A DNA stretch of 64,000 nt from Asterias amurensis (GCF_032118995.1 NC_092654.1:12160284-12224283), one strand, 5' to 3'; positions 1-11,811 are shown, numbered from the stretch's first letter. The notes: generated by a model from the letters alone, not told the origin. Made by a program: numbers and translations.

Positions 1-108
1 TTCCCACAATGTTTTATACTATCAACAGCTCTCCAATGCTCGTTACTAAGTCAGTGTTTAAGTTAATATTTGTTTTGAGTAATTACCAAACGTGTACCTT
101 CCCTTTAA
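1..108. mobile_element. Family A TTAA-MITE, right end, cut by window edge
   Basis: This is the right-hand end of a short fold-back element running off the window. It ends ACCAAACGTGTACCTTCCC followed by TTAA, the same variant end as the copy at 34278-34654. Confidence 0.8.
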
Positions 109-1266
109 TTCGTTGTCTTCTCTCACTTGGGTTAACGACTACAGTACAGTGATTTGAATCACTTTTCTGGGAGTCATTGGCTTCACAAATTATTGATCAA
201 TAAAATAAAACAAAATAATAACATAAGAAACGTCTGGTTTTCTGATTTTCAACGTACTTAAAAACTATTTTTTCCTCTCAAAACCTCCGTCTAAAAATCG
301 TTTTTCTATTCCATTCGCAGGGAATGTCGAAGTAGCCGATACCATTCGCATGCAAGCACTGATTCGAAGTGAATGACGCCCTGTTTGAAAGGATTTTCCC
401 TTAGAAAAACTACCGAAAGCAATAGTACAAGGTTTTTTAAGCGATACCTATATACAAAAATAATGTAACATACATGCATAAAATATACTTAATACTCTTA
501 CCACAACTTGGCCACAGCGCCAATGTAAACATGACAATATTTTAATTATTAACGAAAATGACGATCGATGAGTGAATCTGTAGTGAAATCAGATCCCTGA
601 ACAAACAGTGAGAGTGATTGATTAGGAGTTGCTACTTGCACCCGCATAGGAGATGATGTTTTATTAACACCGTCAGTTGATGTAGGGCTCTTCAAATGTT
701 ATATTATGACAACTTGAATCATCTAACAAATTGAATGGAACTTCCGGAGTTTTGCAGGAGAATGTTTCCACAAAATAGCACAGTTTCTATGACAATTTAG
801 CGACGAGCTAAACAATAGGCTTAATTTTACAAAAATAACACAACTATTAAGATGCCCAGGGTAAAACGGAAGGATTATTTTAATACTGTGGGATGTAAGA
901 TTGGTTTCTTTGGATTGTGCTTTGTTTTCCCAAGCTAATAGACGTTTACGTAAGTCCAAAGAGTACGTGAGCGTTATAATTCCTACTCTATGTGGTAGGA
1001 ACTTGGCACGCACGTAATATACAAACAAAGTAATTTTAGATGTAGTAAACCATCTGTGATTTAAGCCACCAGTGACGTCAAGAGTGTCGTTTGCATTAGC
1101 AGTCAGATAAGTAGTTTCTTACTCTCGGCTGAAGAAAAAAGCTGCGCGAAGAGGTGCATTGTTGTCTTGAAGTATTCATTACGAATACAAAATGAAAGTA
1201 TACAAATTTATTAACCGTTAATTTTACTGGATAACTAAATTATAAGGAGTATCTTAGAGCCAATTT
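109..1266. other. AT-rich stretch, no gene seen
   Basis: I see no supported gene. The open frame at 723-1028 (minus) has no recognisable domain and no splice context, and I treat it as chance. Confidence 0.5.
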
Positions 1267-1655
1267 TTAAAGGCAGTGGACACTATTGGTAATTACTCAA
1301 AATAATTACTAGCATAGAACCTTACTTGGTAATGAGTAATGGGGAGAGGTTGATGATATAAAACATTGTGAGAAACCACTCCCTCTGAAGTGGCGTAGTT
1401 TTCGAGAAGGAAGCAATTTTCCACGAATTTGATTTCGATACCTCAAGTTTAGAATTAATTATTTGAGGTCTCGAAATCAAGCATCTGAAAACACACAACT
1501 TCGTGTGACAAAGGTGTTTTTTCATTATTATCTCGCAACTGTGATGACCAATTGAGCTCAAATTTTCACAGGTTTTTTATTTTATGCATATGTTGAGATA
1601 CACCAATGGAGAAGACTTGTCTTTGACAATTCCCAATAGTGTCCAGTGTCTTTAA
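1267..1655. mobile_element. Family A TTAA-MITE, full length
   Basis: A complete copy with TTAA at both ends and inverted ends AGGCAGTGGACACTATTGG / complement. It encodes no protein; open frames inside it on the minus strand recur in other copies and are repeat shadows. Confidence 0.9.
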
Positions 1656-1664
1656 AGATAAATA

Positions 1665-1825
1665 TGTAAATCCCGGTTTATCTCTCAAATAATAAACCAC
1701 ACGGACTGTGTAAGTTTTACATGATTTGGGGGTTGAACCAAAATAAAAAAAACTAGAGCGGTATTGGAACCAACGACCTCCGGTTTTGGAGGCCTCCCCA
1801 TCATGCAATTTGGCATTCAACATTT
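1665..1825 (-). mobile_element. tRNA-derived SINE fragment
   Basis: Read on the minus strand, a degenerate B-box-like GGTCGTTGGTTCCAATACC is followed by a T-rich stretch and a tail resembling that after the tRNA-like unit at 44525. The A box is not convincing. Probably an old SINE. Confidence 0.5.
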
Positions 1826-1974
1826 GTATGTCATCAACAATGTGCTTGAATCTTTACTTTCCAGGAAGTTGGTTGGTATAGTATTTGTTTTTTAATATCA
1901 TATTTCCTTGTTGGATCGTATGAATTAATATAAACATCCTGGTCGAGTTTGTCACCAAGACCAAATCGTTTAGA

Positions 1975-2150
1975 GACTAGGGCCAAATTTCATCTAAGCT
2001 TCTTTCCCTAAACAATTTCCTGCTAAACAGAAATATGAGCAGGATACCAGTCACAAATTGTACTTTAGGCATGGTACTTTGGCTGGCAACCTTATTATGT
2101 GTGTGCTTTGCTACATGTTGTGCTTTAAGTAGCTCTATGAAATTTGGCTC
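1975..2150. mobile_element. Family C fold-back element, degenerate
   Basis: It starts with GGGCCAAATTTCAT and ends with CTATGAAATTTGGCT. Between these lie the typical gctaa/gcaca/gctggcaacc motifs shared with the copies near 17.7, 19.5, 20.2, 26.6 and 38.0 kb. Confidence 0.65.
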
Positions 2151-2692
2151 ATGCGTTGGGTCGAAGCAGACTTGAGTTTCAATAATAGGAAGAACCTGAA
2201 ATCCGACGAAGAAATATATCTGGGATTTATTAAAGTCAATAATTGGTTGGCGAATAAATGTTCTCATTTTGTTTTTATAAAGTCTTCTTTGTAGATAGTA
2301 TAATGTTAGCTGTTATCTAAAAAATATAATAAAAACAGAACAACAACAATATTGAGATCATTTTGTAAAGGGGGTGTCTTTGATAAAAATATATATATTT
2401 TGGATATTAAAAAAAAAAACATTTTTATTTTAAAGAGGCTGATATAAAAGTTAAACAATACTAACAGAGCTTTCTGCCAGTGGAATATTAAACGATGCCA
2501 TAATGTAATTGAGCTATACTACATATGGTTGATGCGTACAGCAGGTGAACACATATTGATTGATTTGACATGACATTAATGTCATATACTTAACTGGTAA
2601 CATTGTAACATACGTATTGCTATTAGTTTTGTTTTTTCCCCTTACGCCGATTTGTGTTGGAATTGTATATACTCAGCACGTTCACGAGTTCT
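2151..2692. other. No gene seen
   Basis: AT-rich unique sequence with A and T runs. No open frame, splice context or repeat family recognised. Confidence 0.5.
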
Positions 2693-3079
2693 TTAAAGGC
2701 AGTGGACACTATTTGGTAATTGTCAAAGACTAGCCTTCACAGTTGGTGTATCTCAACATATGCATAAAATAGCAAACCTGTGTAAATTTGAGCTCAATCG
2801 GTCACCGAACTTGCGAGATAATAATGAAAGAAAAAACATCCTTGTCACACGAAGTTGTGCGCGTTTAGATGGTTGATTTCGAGATCTCGAGTTCTAAACC
2901 TGAGGTCTCGAAATCAAATTCGTGGAAAATTACTTCTTTCTCGAAAACTATGGCATTTCAAAGGGAGCCGTTTCTCACAATGTTTTATACCATCAACCTC
3001 TCCCCATTACTCGTCACCAAGGAAAGTTTTATGTTAATAAATATTTTGAGTAATTACCAATAGTGTCCACTGCCTTTAA
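2693..3079. mobile_element. Family A TTAA-MITE, full length
   Basis: A complete copy in the opposite orientation to the one at 1267, with TTAA at both ends. It carries the internal hairpin made of a GAGATCTCGAG-type arm and GAGGTCTCGAAATC. Confidence 0.9.
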
Positions 3080-3117
3080 AAACAATCACACGCATATATT
3101 GCTGTCTTTTATCACAG

Positions 3118-3206
3118 ACCTCGGGAAAGTACCGGAATACAGTGTTAGCACACATCGGTGTAAAAGGGTAACCCCAAATAAATATTAAATTAAATTCTAT
3201 TAAAAT
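3118..3206 (+). mobile_element. SINE 3' tail fragment
   Basis: The stretch with tacagtg, catcggtgta, gggtaacccc and the AAATTAAATTCTATT tail matches the 3' part of the SINE at 45949-46135. The tRNA head is missing. Confidence 0.6.
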
Positions 3207-3404
3207 ATGTATTGCTGTCAAAAGTTGGCCTTACATTGTTTGATCGTTGTAGTTTTCTTCCATAAATTGGCCAGGTAGTTTAAAATAATTGCACAACGGT
3301 GTTTGTCCAGTAAATACCTATCATGGAAGAGTTTTATTCCCCTTTCGTCATTGTCTTGAAACATTTCATTCCTTTCTCTATCATGTCTATACTTGCTTTG
3401 ACAG

Positions 3405-3428
3405 CGCCCCCCCCCCCCCCCCCCCCCA
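3405..3428 (+). repeat. Poly-C tract
   Basis: A run of about 21 C residues. It gives the poly-proline/poly-glycine open frames seen here on both strands, which are not genes. Confidence 0.9.
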
Positions 3429-4138
3429 CTATCCCCAGCCCACAACCTCTATTGCCAAGGGCGGTACTTTGCAGTTTAAATATTTCAAGGCAGAATAATT
3501 GATCTTTCATTTAAAATATGAAGCCCTCTCGGTTAAACAATTTGATTGTAATTACTTATGTATGATTTGTGCTCGTAAGGGGTTGGATCGTTGAAACTCT
3601 TCAATTGAATTGGGACCCCAAAAAATAAAAGCACACACTTGTTCGTTTCTTATCGGGGTCCGTACGCACACAAGTGGTTAAGTAGCCAAAGATCAATCAT
3701 ATAACGATGACCCTGTTTGTTTCATTTGTTTGCTTTCGGTTGTTTCTTCCATTCATAGAAGGCTTTAGACACCAACGCTGAATAGGAGTAGCGACCCCTG
3801 CGAGGATCGAGTATTGATCATTTTGTACACAACACTCGCATTGCATTGTGTCGTGATAGCAGCGCGGGGAAGCAGGGAGGTGTTCATAACACGTACACAC
3901 GAGATACGATGAGTGTATACTCGGTCAATATTGTAAAACAAAAATAGCAACGGGCATGCATGCATATTCCACAACCCTGCACACAATGTCCGGACTAATG
4001 GGGATTGATAGCAATAAAATGATCACGGTGAACAGCTAAGCGACACTTCTAGTAATCTTATTTTTAAAAAGAGAGAACAATTATGGGAGAATCATCAATA
4101 AGGAGCTGATGGAGGTTTAGTCTGGCACCAATGTTATC
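3429..4138. other. Upstream region of the FAM89/LURAP1-like gene
   Basis: No repeat family is recognised here. This stretch should hold the promoter and 5' leader of the gene starting at 4139. Short upstream ATG frames occur, for example at 4083 and 4131, the latter overlapping the start. I could not place a TATA box or transcription start with confidence. Confidence 0.4.
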
Positions 4139-4381
4139 ATGAACCACATCGAGAAGGAACAACACGGCTCGAGGATGGATGCCCTACCACCCATCAGGTA
4201 TTCCGCGACCTTGCCTCATCCACGTAAAGGGGTGTGGGGTGCTGCAACAAGTAAGATTAGCCCCAACCCATCGATCACCACTGGGGAGGACCTAAGACAT
4301 GAGAGTGACACCTTGGCTGAGAGGTGCCAAAACTCAGAGGAGAGGGTGAACTGTCAACTGAGGATGCTAAGGAGGGAATTG
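4139..4381 (+). CDS. FAM89/LURAP1-like, exon 1
   Basis: Encodes residues 1-81. The first 55 or so are low-complexity and Pro/Ser-rich; the end is the start of the leucine-rich helix (CQLRMLRREL). A tempting longer reading runs through the donor to a stop at 4402. The match of the spliced form to the family argues for cutting at TTG|GTAACT. Confidence 0.72.
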
Positions 4382-7300
4382 GTAACTACACTTAATTTAT
4401 AATCTTCTTTTAAATTATCTTGTCTATTTTGAATTAAAGGCAGTGAACACATTTGGTATTTGCCAAAGACCAGTATTCTCACTTGGTGTATTTCATGCAT
4501 AAAGAACAAACCTGTGAAAATTTAGACTTTTTGGCTATTGCAGTTGCTAGACAACAATGAAAGAAAAAACACCCTTGTTGCACAATTGTTTGTGCTTTCA
4601 GATGCCTATGGTTTGTTCATATTTAAGGGAGAAATTAATTCCGTCTCAAAGCATGGAGTGGAATCAGGGAGCCGTTTCTCACAATGTTTTATGTATAACT
4701 ATCAACAACTATCCATTGCTCGTAAACATGTTAGTTTTTATGCTAACAATTATTATTTAGTAATTACTCAATATGTGCCTTTAATCGTCATTAAGAATTC
4801 CTGCTTTATTTATGATATTTACAACCACTTAATGTCATGGTAATTTGGCGTTACTCATACAGCAACAATGCCTCTGCATATTTGCATTGTTTAATTAGCA
4901 GGATGAGAGACAATGACAATCTCCAAGGTTTTTCGGGGTCACCCTAGTACAACTCGTCTACAGTAAAGCAGATGCTCTATACATGCTGGTATAGTGTTAA
5001 AGGGAAGGTACACTTTTGGTATTTGTCAAAGACAAGTCTTCTCACTTGGTGTAAATCTTAACATATGCATAAAATAACAAACCCGTGAAAGTTTGGGCTC
5101 AATTGGTCATCGAAGTTGCGAGATAATAATGAAAGAAAAAACACCCTTGTCACACAAACTTGTGTGCTTTCAGATGCTTGATTTCGAGACCTCAAATTCT
5201 AAACTTGGGGTCTCGAAATCAAATTAGTGGAAAATTACTTCTTTCTCGAAAACTACGTCACTTCAGAGGGAGCCGTTTCTCACAATGTTTTCAACCTCTC
5301 CCCATTATACTCATCACCAAGTAAAGTTTTATGCTAATAATTGTTTTGAGTAATTACCAATAGTGTCCTCTGCTTTTAAAGGCACTGAACTCTATTGGTA
5401 ATTACTCAAAACAATAATTGTTTGCATAAAAACCCACTTGGTAACAAGCAATATAGAGCTGTTGATAGTGACATCGTAAGAAACAAAGTAAAGTAGTTTT
5501 TTTTAAAGAAGTAATTTCTCACACAAATATTTGAATTGAATTCGAGACCTCAGCCGAGGTCTCGAATTCAAGCATCTGAAAGCAATACATAACTTGTGCG
5601 ACAAAGGTGTTGTTTTTTTTAAATTAATCTCTTGCAACTGGCGCCGATTGAGTTAAAAAAATTACAGGTTTCGTTATGTACATGTACATGTTGAGATGCA
5701 CCAACTGAGAAGGTTGGTCTTTGACAATTACCAAAGGTGTCCAGTGCCTTTAAAATGCACCTACTGTAAATACTGCACATGTTGGATTATTTTAATTTTA
5801 TATACCCGTAACTTAAACCCGATAGTTTAGTCGGATAGTTATACAATGAGTCATTCTAGCCTTGTAACTAAAAACGTCACAGTGATTTTGAAATTTGAAC
5901 GTATTACATCCGCATGCTTTGGACATTGGACACTATTGGTAATCACTCAAATTAATTGTTAGCATAAAAACATACTTGGTAACGAGCAGTGGGGAGGTGC
6001 TGATAGTACAAAACGTTGCGAGAAACCGCTCCCTCTGAAGTAACGTAGTTTTTGAGAAAAAAGTGATTTCTCTTTCGATTTGTAGGATTCTAAAGCACAC
6101 TCAAATAATTATGTGCAACAACGGTTTTTCCTGTCATTCTTTTATTCTTTTGCAACTTCGAAGAGAAATGAGGCGAAAGTTTTTTCTTAGATTTGTTATT
6201 TTACGCATTGTATGTTGAGATACACCAAGAGAAAACACTGATATTTGACAATTACCAAGAAAGGTATCCAGTGCCTTTAACCTTGTACTGTCCTTATTGT
6301 TGGTTGTACCATTCCAAGCGAAATCAGCTGTTGCAGTTTTTTTTTTTATTAAAGGCAGTGGACACTATTGGTAATTACTCAAAACAATTATTAGCATAAA
6401 ACATTACTTGGTAACGAGTAATGGGGAAAGGTTGGTAGTATAAAACATTGTGAGAAACGGCTCCCTCTGAAGTGCCATAGTTTCCGAGAAAGAAGTAATT
6501 TTCTACGAATTTGATTTCGAGACCTCAGATTTAGAACTTGAGGTCTCGAAATCAACCGTCTAAACGCACACACCTTCGTGTGACAGGGGTGTTTTGTTCT
6601 TTCATTCATATCTCGCAGGTTCGATGACCGATTGAGCTCAAATTTTCACAGGTTTGTTATTTTATGCATATGTTGAGATACACCAACCATGAAGGCTAGT
6701 CTTTGACAATTACCAATAGTGTCCACTGCCTTTAAGGATCTCAGCTGCAGATTTCGAAAAAATTACTTCGTTTCAAAAGGAACTTGTTTTCACAAGAAAA
6801 TTTGAACTGGTGTGAACTGTATAATTAGTTAGCTTTCATCTCTAAAAACCTAATGATGATTATTTTCATCATTTAGTAATCTTGTGCAATTCCTTTGAAT
6901 TTTACTTAATGGTTTCCTGGTTTGCCCGATCCAGTTTTGAGCGTGAGAACAGATACTTACTCAAGAACATCCTCTCTCACTTATGTAAACAGTTTTGCTT
7001 TCGTAATATGTTATCACTTTTTGTTTTACGCATAATTTATATGGATATGTCTTTATGTGTTAGCGAGCAGAGGAAATGCGTACAGGAAGTCCATTGTAAT
7101 TATACATGAATGGTGCTTTATTTACAAGGCCGTAAGGAATGCGTTGTGAACGTACTCCCAATTGACGTATTGAGATAAATTATACACTTATCAATTAAAG
7201 TAATGGTCACCCGTTTGTTTAATGAGTAAAAGTAAATGACGGAAATACACATGATGAGAGAGGGGTAGTTTTAGATTAAAAGAGCCCTGGTTTTCAAAGA

Positions 7301-10148
7301 GAACACCTGTTAGCAGTGTTCACATCATAATGAAACAAAATAATTTCAAAATAATATTGATAAACGTATCATTTTTATTGCTTGTGTATTTAGGAATGCT
7401 TCCTTTTGTATATTATATTGTTTATTTATTATTTATTTGTATTCAATATCGTCTGCTTAGTTCTCAATGTATTTTTATACAGTATGTGTATACATACATC
7501 CTTGTTTTAGAGTCCCTTGTAAAGGTTTACGACATACAGCTAATACACGTCAAAAGATAAAGAGTTGTTAAATGTTCGCAATTGACCCTTAATCCTTCTT
7601 CTTGCTGTGTGTTTGTTTTGGACTTGAAGATAATAAACCTGAAGTGTTTATTTGCCCATTAGTCAGTCAAACAGGAATTTGAACAGAAATATAATAACAT
7701 AAAGTCCCCACAAACTCCCAAGAAATAAATTACAATTACGAAAGTATACATTGACTATAATAAATGTCATTGTCGGTGGGGTTAGCGTGTGTTCAGATTA
7801 AACGCATGTCAGACTACTCCTGATGGGATATGAACCCACGTCCTCATTGAAACTATTGAAAACTATGGCACTTCAGAGGGAGCCGTTTCTCACAATGTTT
7901 TATACCATCAACCTCTCCCCTTTACTCGTCACCAAGTAAGGTTTTATGCCAATAATTATTTTGAGTAGTTACCAATAGTGTCCACTGCCTTTAAACAATA
8001 AATGCGGAGCACCCCCCCCCCCCCATAAGACAAAAAACAAACATTTAAACATGCTCTGATGTGTAATATTATTTTATTCATTAACTTGCATTTAAATATT
8101 AGTTGAAGTAATTAACAACAACAATTGTTTGTATTGTTTAAAAAAATGCTTTATAACCGTGGTCCTAAGTGAATAGAATGAGCGGTTGTGCATCGATCAC
8201 AGTCTGCAATCACTGATCCACCGTGGATTCGTAACAACACAAGTTTGTGGGTCAATAACTAGACTGTAGTCGCCATGTGAGAATTTCCCTTCCCTCTTGA
8301 CGGTGGCGACTAAAGTACTGAGGTATTATAATGCTCATCATAAAACCATGCTTTGTAGCTCAGTTCACTCCGGGCTGCGACGTGAAGCACCGTCAAGAGG
8401 TTTCTTAACATCCAACCCTCGCCAGCTCCTTGTAGAACCGTGATTCTCACATGGCTTTAAAGGCACTGGACACGTTTTGTAATTGTCAATCTCATAAACA
8501 AACCTATGAATATTTTTGGCTCAATTGGTCATCGAAGTTGCATAATAATGAAAGCAAAAGCAACCTAATTTGTTTGCTTTCAGATGCCGAATGAAAGGCT
8601 TCAGGCCTGATTTATTTTAATATTTGAGTGGGAAATTACATCTTTTGAAAAAAAACTGCATTACTTCAGAGTGAGCCGTTTCTCACAATGTTTTATACTC
8701 TCAACAACTCTCCATTGCTCATTACCAAGTAAGTTTGTATGCTTACAATAATTTGGAGTAATTACAGACAGTGTACACAATGCCTTTAAACCTCAGAGGA
8801 CTCGCTGATGATTATTCACTTTATCATCCACAAACGGGAACAGGATCGTGACAATTGTGTTAATTTTGTGAATATTTTTTCTTCTTCTCCATATTCAGAA
8901 AGCGATGCGAGTGCAGGACCAGTCTTTGCTACGGCAGCTTCTACGCATCTACGGCATGATCAGCGATCTCTACGGCAACGCTCAGGACCGGTCGCCTAGC
9001 AACCAACACAAGGCATCCATAATGCCGGACGAGGTACCCGACCTCCTCGTTCAATCCGGACACTTGGACATCCGGGACGTTGTCAGTCGGTTGTCGCCGA
9101 TAAGGCGACGTAGGGGCAGTGACCCGGAGGCTCTATTCGGTGACGTCAGCCTCGGTAGCCTCGATTTTGATGAAACTGAGGTTGAAGGTGAGTAGCGCCC
9201 TCTACTGATGCATCGATATTTGTTAATATTATGGTCAAGAAATGAGGGGCTTGTAAATCATGCATGCGTGTTTGCGCCCCCCCCCCAGTCCATTATAGCA
9301 TCTGACTTAATTAAAATGACGCTAAAGGGCCCTTATTTAAAATTATTGGACAATTTAAAGGCAGTGGACACTATTGGTAATTACTCAAATTAGTTATTGG
9401 CATAAAATCTTACTTGGTGACGAGTAATATGGAGAGGATGTATAAAACCTTGTGAGAAACGGCTCCCTCTGACGTGCCATAGTTTTAGAGAAAGACGTAA
9501 ATTTCTACGAATTTGATTTCGAGACCTCATATTTAGAACTTGAGGTCTCGAAATCAACCATCTTAACGCACACAACTTCGTGTGACAAGGGTGTTTTTTT
9601 CTTTCATTATTATCTCGCAAGTTCGATGACCGATTGAGCTCAAATTTTCACAGGTTTGTTATTTTATGGACATGTTGAGATACAGCAACTGTGAAGGCTG
9701 TCTTTGACAATTACCAATAGTGTCCACTGTCTTTAAAAACGATGGTACTACTTGGTTATTTTCCCTCTTTCAAATCTGTGTGGATGGGGGGGGGGGGAGA
9801 CTAACTATTCCAAATGTAACAATCGTTATTTTAATGGCCGATGTGGCCGGAGAATCTGCCACCCTCCTCCCCCCCCCCCCCACGTATGATTAACTACGTG
9901 CACATTTCTTCTGATAGCGCCCTCTTTTGAATCAAGATTTTGAGTCATGTTTTAGGGTGATTTTATGGTTTCAAATACTTTCAAATATGATACAGAACAG
10001 AACGCCTCTAACTACGTTAGGTATGGGACAAAGTGAGTCCCGGCAAGTATTTTTTTCTTTCTCTTAACTTAAAGTCGCAGTGTTGTAAAAAAACGATTTT
10101 GTTTTCTCAACAGATGTGTTCAGCATGTCATGTCCAGTGTTCATCTAG
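4139..10148 (+). CDS. FAM89/LURAP1-family leucine-rich adaptor protein (3 exons)
   Basis: Join of 4139-4381, 8899-9187 and 10114-10148 gives 188 residues plus a stop. FAM89 proteins are about 185-190 residues long. The hallmark is the short helix spanning the exon 1/2 junction: RMLRREL followed by KAMRVQDQSLLRQLLRIY. It aligns without a gap, from memory, to the FAM89B segment with [20 protein letters not shown]. A second shared patch is RRRGSDPEALFGDVSLGSL, like the basic-RGS...SVSIGSF patch of LURAP1. All junctions obey GT/AG: donors TTG|GTAACT and AAG|GTGAGT, acceptors ATATTCAG and CTCAACAG. Phases agree (0, then 1). In vertebrates the family scaffolds MRCK/LIMK actomyosin signalling (FAM89B) or NF-kB activation (LURAP1), in the cytoplasm. 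Which role applies here is unknown. Exon 3 adds only 11 residues and its C-terminus does not match the vertebrate end, so that exon is the least certain. Confidence 0.78.
4434..4784. mobile_element. Family A TTAA-MITE in intron 1
   Basis: Diverged copy with TTAA at both ends. The internal hairpin is lost. It begins 52 bp past the exon 1 donor. Confidence 0.8.
4997..5379. mobile_element. Family A TTAA-MITE in intron 1 (left of an abutting pair)
   Basis: Starts with the AGGGAAGGTACAC variant end and finishes with the usual complement. Its right TTAA (5376-5379) is also the left TTAA of the next copy. Confidence 0.85.
5376..5753. mobile_element. Family A TTAA-MITE in intron 1 (right of an abutting pair)
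   Basis: Shares its first TTAA with the preceding copy. Ends GTGTCCAGTGCC then TTAA. Confidence 0.85.
5924..6280. mobile_element. Family A TTAA-MITE in intron 1, left end worn
   Basis: The left TTAA is not preserved; recognisable sequence begins at GGACATTGGACACTATTGG. The right end is intact with TTAA at 6277-6280. Confidence 0.8.
6349..6735. mobile_element. Family A TTAA-MITE in intron 1, full length
   Basis: Complete copy, close to the family consensus, with the internal GAGACCTCAG...GAGGTCTCG hairpin. The minus-strand open frame inside it is a repeat shadow. Confidence 0.9.
6736..7851. other. Intron 1 sequence, no gene seen
   Basis: AT-rich. The open frames at 6882-7109 and 7330-7560 are hydrophobic and AT-driven, without domains or splice context. 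A degenerate tRNA-box-like remnant (gggatatgaacccacg, about 7819) may be a SINE scrap. Confidence 0.4.
7852..7994. mobile_element. Family A TTAA-MITE, right part only
   Basis: Begins abruptly within the element at AAACTATGGCACTTCAGAGG and runs to its right end with TTAA. Confidence 0.8.
8457..8789. mobile_element. Family A TTAA-MITE in intron 1, diverged
   Basis: TTAA at both ends. It stops 110 bp short of exon 2. Confidence 0.8.
8899..9187 (+). CDS. FAM89/LURAP1-like, exon 2
   Basis: 289 nt, entered in phase 0 (K-A-M-R-V...) and left in phase 1. The acceptor has a T-rich tract ending ATATTCAG; the donor is GAAG|GTGAGT. The exon is clearly more GC-rich than the intron around it, as expected of coding sequence. 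It encodes the rest of the leucine-rich helix and the basic/acidic C-terminal part. Confidence 0.8.
9355..9736. mobile_element. Family A TTAA-MITE in intron 2, full length
   Basis: Complete copy with the internal hairpin and TTAA at both ends. Confidence 0.9.
10114..10148 (+). CDS. FAM89/LURAP1-like, exon 3 (C-terminal, short)
   Basis: The acceptor GTTTTCTCAACAG is strong. Joined to the single leftover G of exon 2 it reads D-V-F-S-M-S-C-P-V-F-I then TAG. A longer open frame over the same bases (10033-10344) is in a different frame and is not used by this splice. Confidence 0.55.
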
Positions 10149-10309
10149 GCCCAGCCCGGAATCCGTCCCACCTCAAAGAGACGCATCATGTGCTTTAAAA
10201 GAACATGACGCAGCTGGGATCACCACGAGTCAAAACTATGGTGGTTCAAACGCGCATGTAACAGCAGACCATGTGGAAGGGCGCCACCATGTGCTACAAA
10301 GTAACTCAG

Positions 10310-10740
10310 ATAGACTAGTCCCCTGTCATTATCCACAAGGATAAGGACAGGTATGGGATCAGGAATCTCATGGAGGCCTTGTGAAATGATGCGAGGTCAA
10401 CTGTAATTGCGTTCGATTAGCTTCCCTGTGCCGACCTCGCGGTGCTCACTCGGGTGAGCCCCTGATCTGACAAGAGCTCATCGAACGATCACACTCGCCT
10501 TCTCGTGGTAACGTCATGCGCCTTGGGTCACCCCCGGGTGACCCACAAGCATGGCACTGGGAGCTGGCCCGGGTGAGCCCCAGGAATGACGTCAAAAGCT
10601 ATTCGAACGCACCGGGGCAGACCGGGGTCGACCCAGGGAAGCTAAACGAACGCACCCGATGTCATGGGCTCAACTGAACGGCAGAACTCTGACGTAATTC
10701 ACGAGCCTCTAAGTGTGACGTTAGATGTTTATTCAGGCTA
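10310..10740. mobile_element. Family H element, split by a nested fold-back
   Basis: The left part (ACTAGTCCCCTGTCATTATC) and right part (taattcacgagcctctaagtgtgacgt) match the flanks of the element near 46586-46950. Between them sits the E fold-back at 10406-10657. Confidence 0.5.
10406..10657. mobile_element. Family E fold-back MITE
   Basis: The outer arms TGCGTTCGATTAGCTTCCC and GGGAAGCTAAACGAACGCA are inverted repeats. The same element occurs at 57879-58130. Confidence 0.8.
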
Positions 10741-11811
10741 TAAATAATCAGACTGATCATGCCGTGATACTTTAACTTGCAGAGTCCTATACTTTTGCCG
10801 TACACTCTAAACATGATGGGGTCCTTTAATTTATGCGTCCGTGTTACCCGGAATATGAGTCAAAAAGACTCAGGAATGTATCAAACTGACGCAAAATCCG
10901 TCAAAGACCAAGTTATGACCAGTTTTCGGGTCAGCCTGACCTAGAGATGGACCAGGTCCCCCCTCGGACCCGTAATCCGGTTATCTCTGACCGAGAGTTT
11001 TTTTAGAAGAGTATGTGCGGGGTCAGACGCTAACGTCGTCCCAGAGCAATCGGAGCCGTTGAAATCTGCGTTTCACAGACACTTGCAAGACAATCAAGAC
11101 AAAGTGTATACCTTGGCCGATATGGTGGCAGAGTGTGTGGTGTCAGTAATAATGAACTTTGACATACACCGGGTAAACCATTATGAGGAAGTACTACAAA
11201 TGAGCCCCGACGGGCCAACGACGGGAATGTTGAGATGAAGAAAGGATAATAATATTACACTATTGCAGTTTACCATTCCGTTGCAGCGCTTACAACTGGA
11301 CTGGTTGGTCAGTAGGGGTCAAGTCAATAATGTATGGGAAGTTTGAATCCTAAGGAATACAAATATGCTTATGCTTAACAATGACGATTAAGATGTTTAA
11401 GCAAAATATTTCGTGGATCACTGTGTGGAATAAAATACATTGGAATTGAATTTAACCTTGTTCTAGTTGGTCTTTTATTTGCGAACCTGGGTTTTTATTA
11501 TATGTCACTGGTAGAGGGCGCTACATTGACTTTTTTGGAGGCCGACTCGAAAGCACTGGGCAAGTCCACAAATCTGGATCGAAACCATAGAAATAAAATT
11601 CTATGGTCGAAACAAACCGATGTCTGTGTGAATCAGATTTTACCTATCAAGTAACTAGAGTTGACGTTATAGGCAACAACATTAATGAACGTCGCCAATC
11701 AAAACAATGCTAGTTTGACCAACCGAAGCAACGTTAGTTGAGATAAACTCATAGAGATATATATAAACTACATGTCCACAAAAAGGGTCCTAGAACATTA
11801 TAACGTAGCCG

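Larger units (their letters stand above)
10149..11450 (+). other. Probable 3' UTR of the FAM89/LURAP1-like gene
   Basis: No coding sequence follows the stop. The first good poly(A) signal is AATAAA at 11429-11434. The stretch is built largely of mobile elements: an H-type element with an E-type fold-back inside it, then another weak fold-back near 10799-11010. If the signal is used, the mature 3' UTR is mostly transposon-derived. Confidence 0.45.

Noticed and set aside
10033-10344. 103-codon plus-strand frame as an exon of the adaptor gene
   Set aside because: It is not in the frame that the exon 2 phase requires; the spliced reading ends at 10148.
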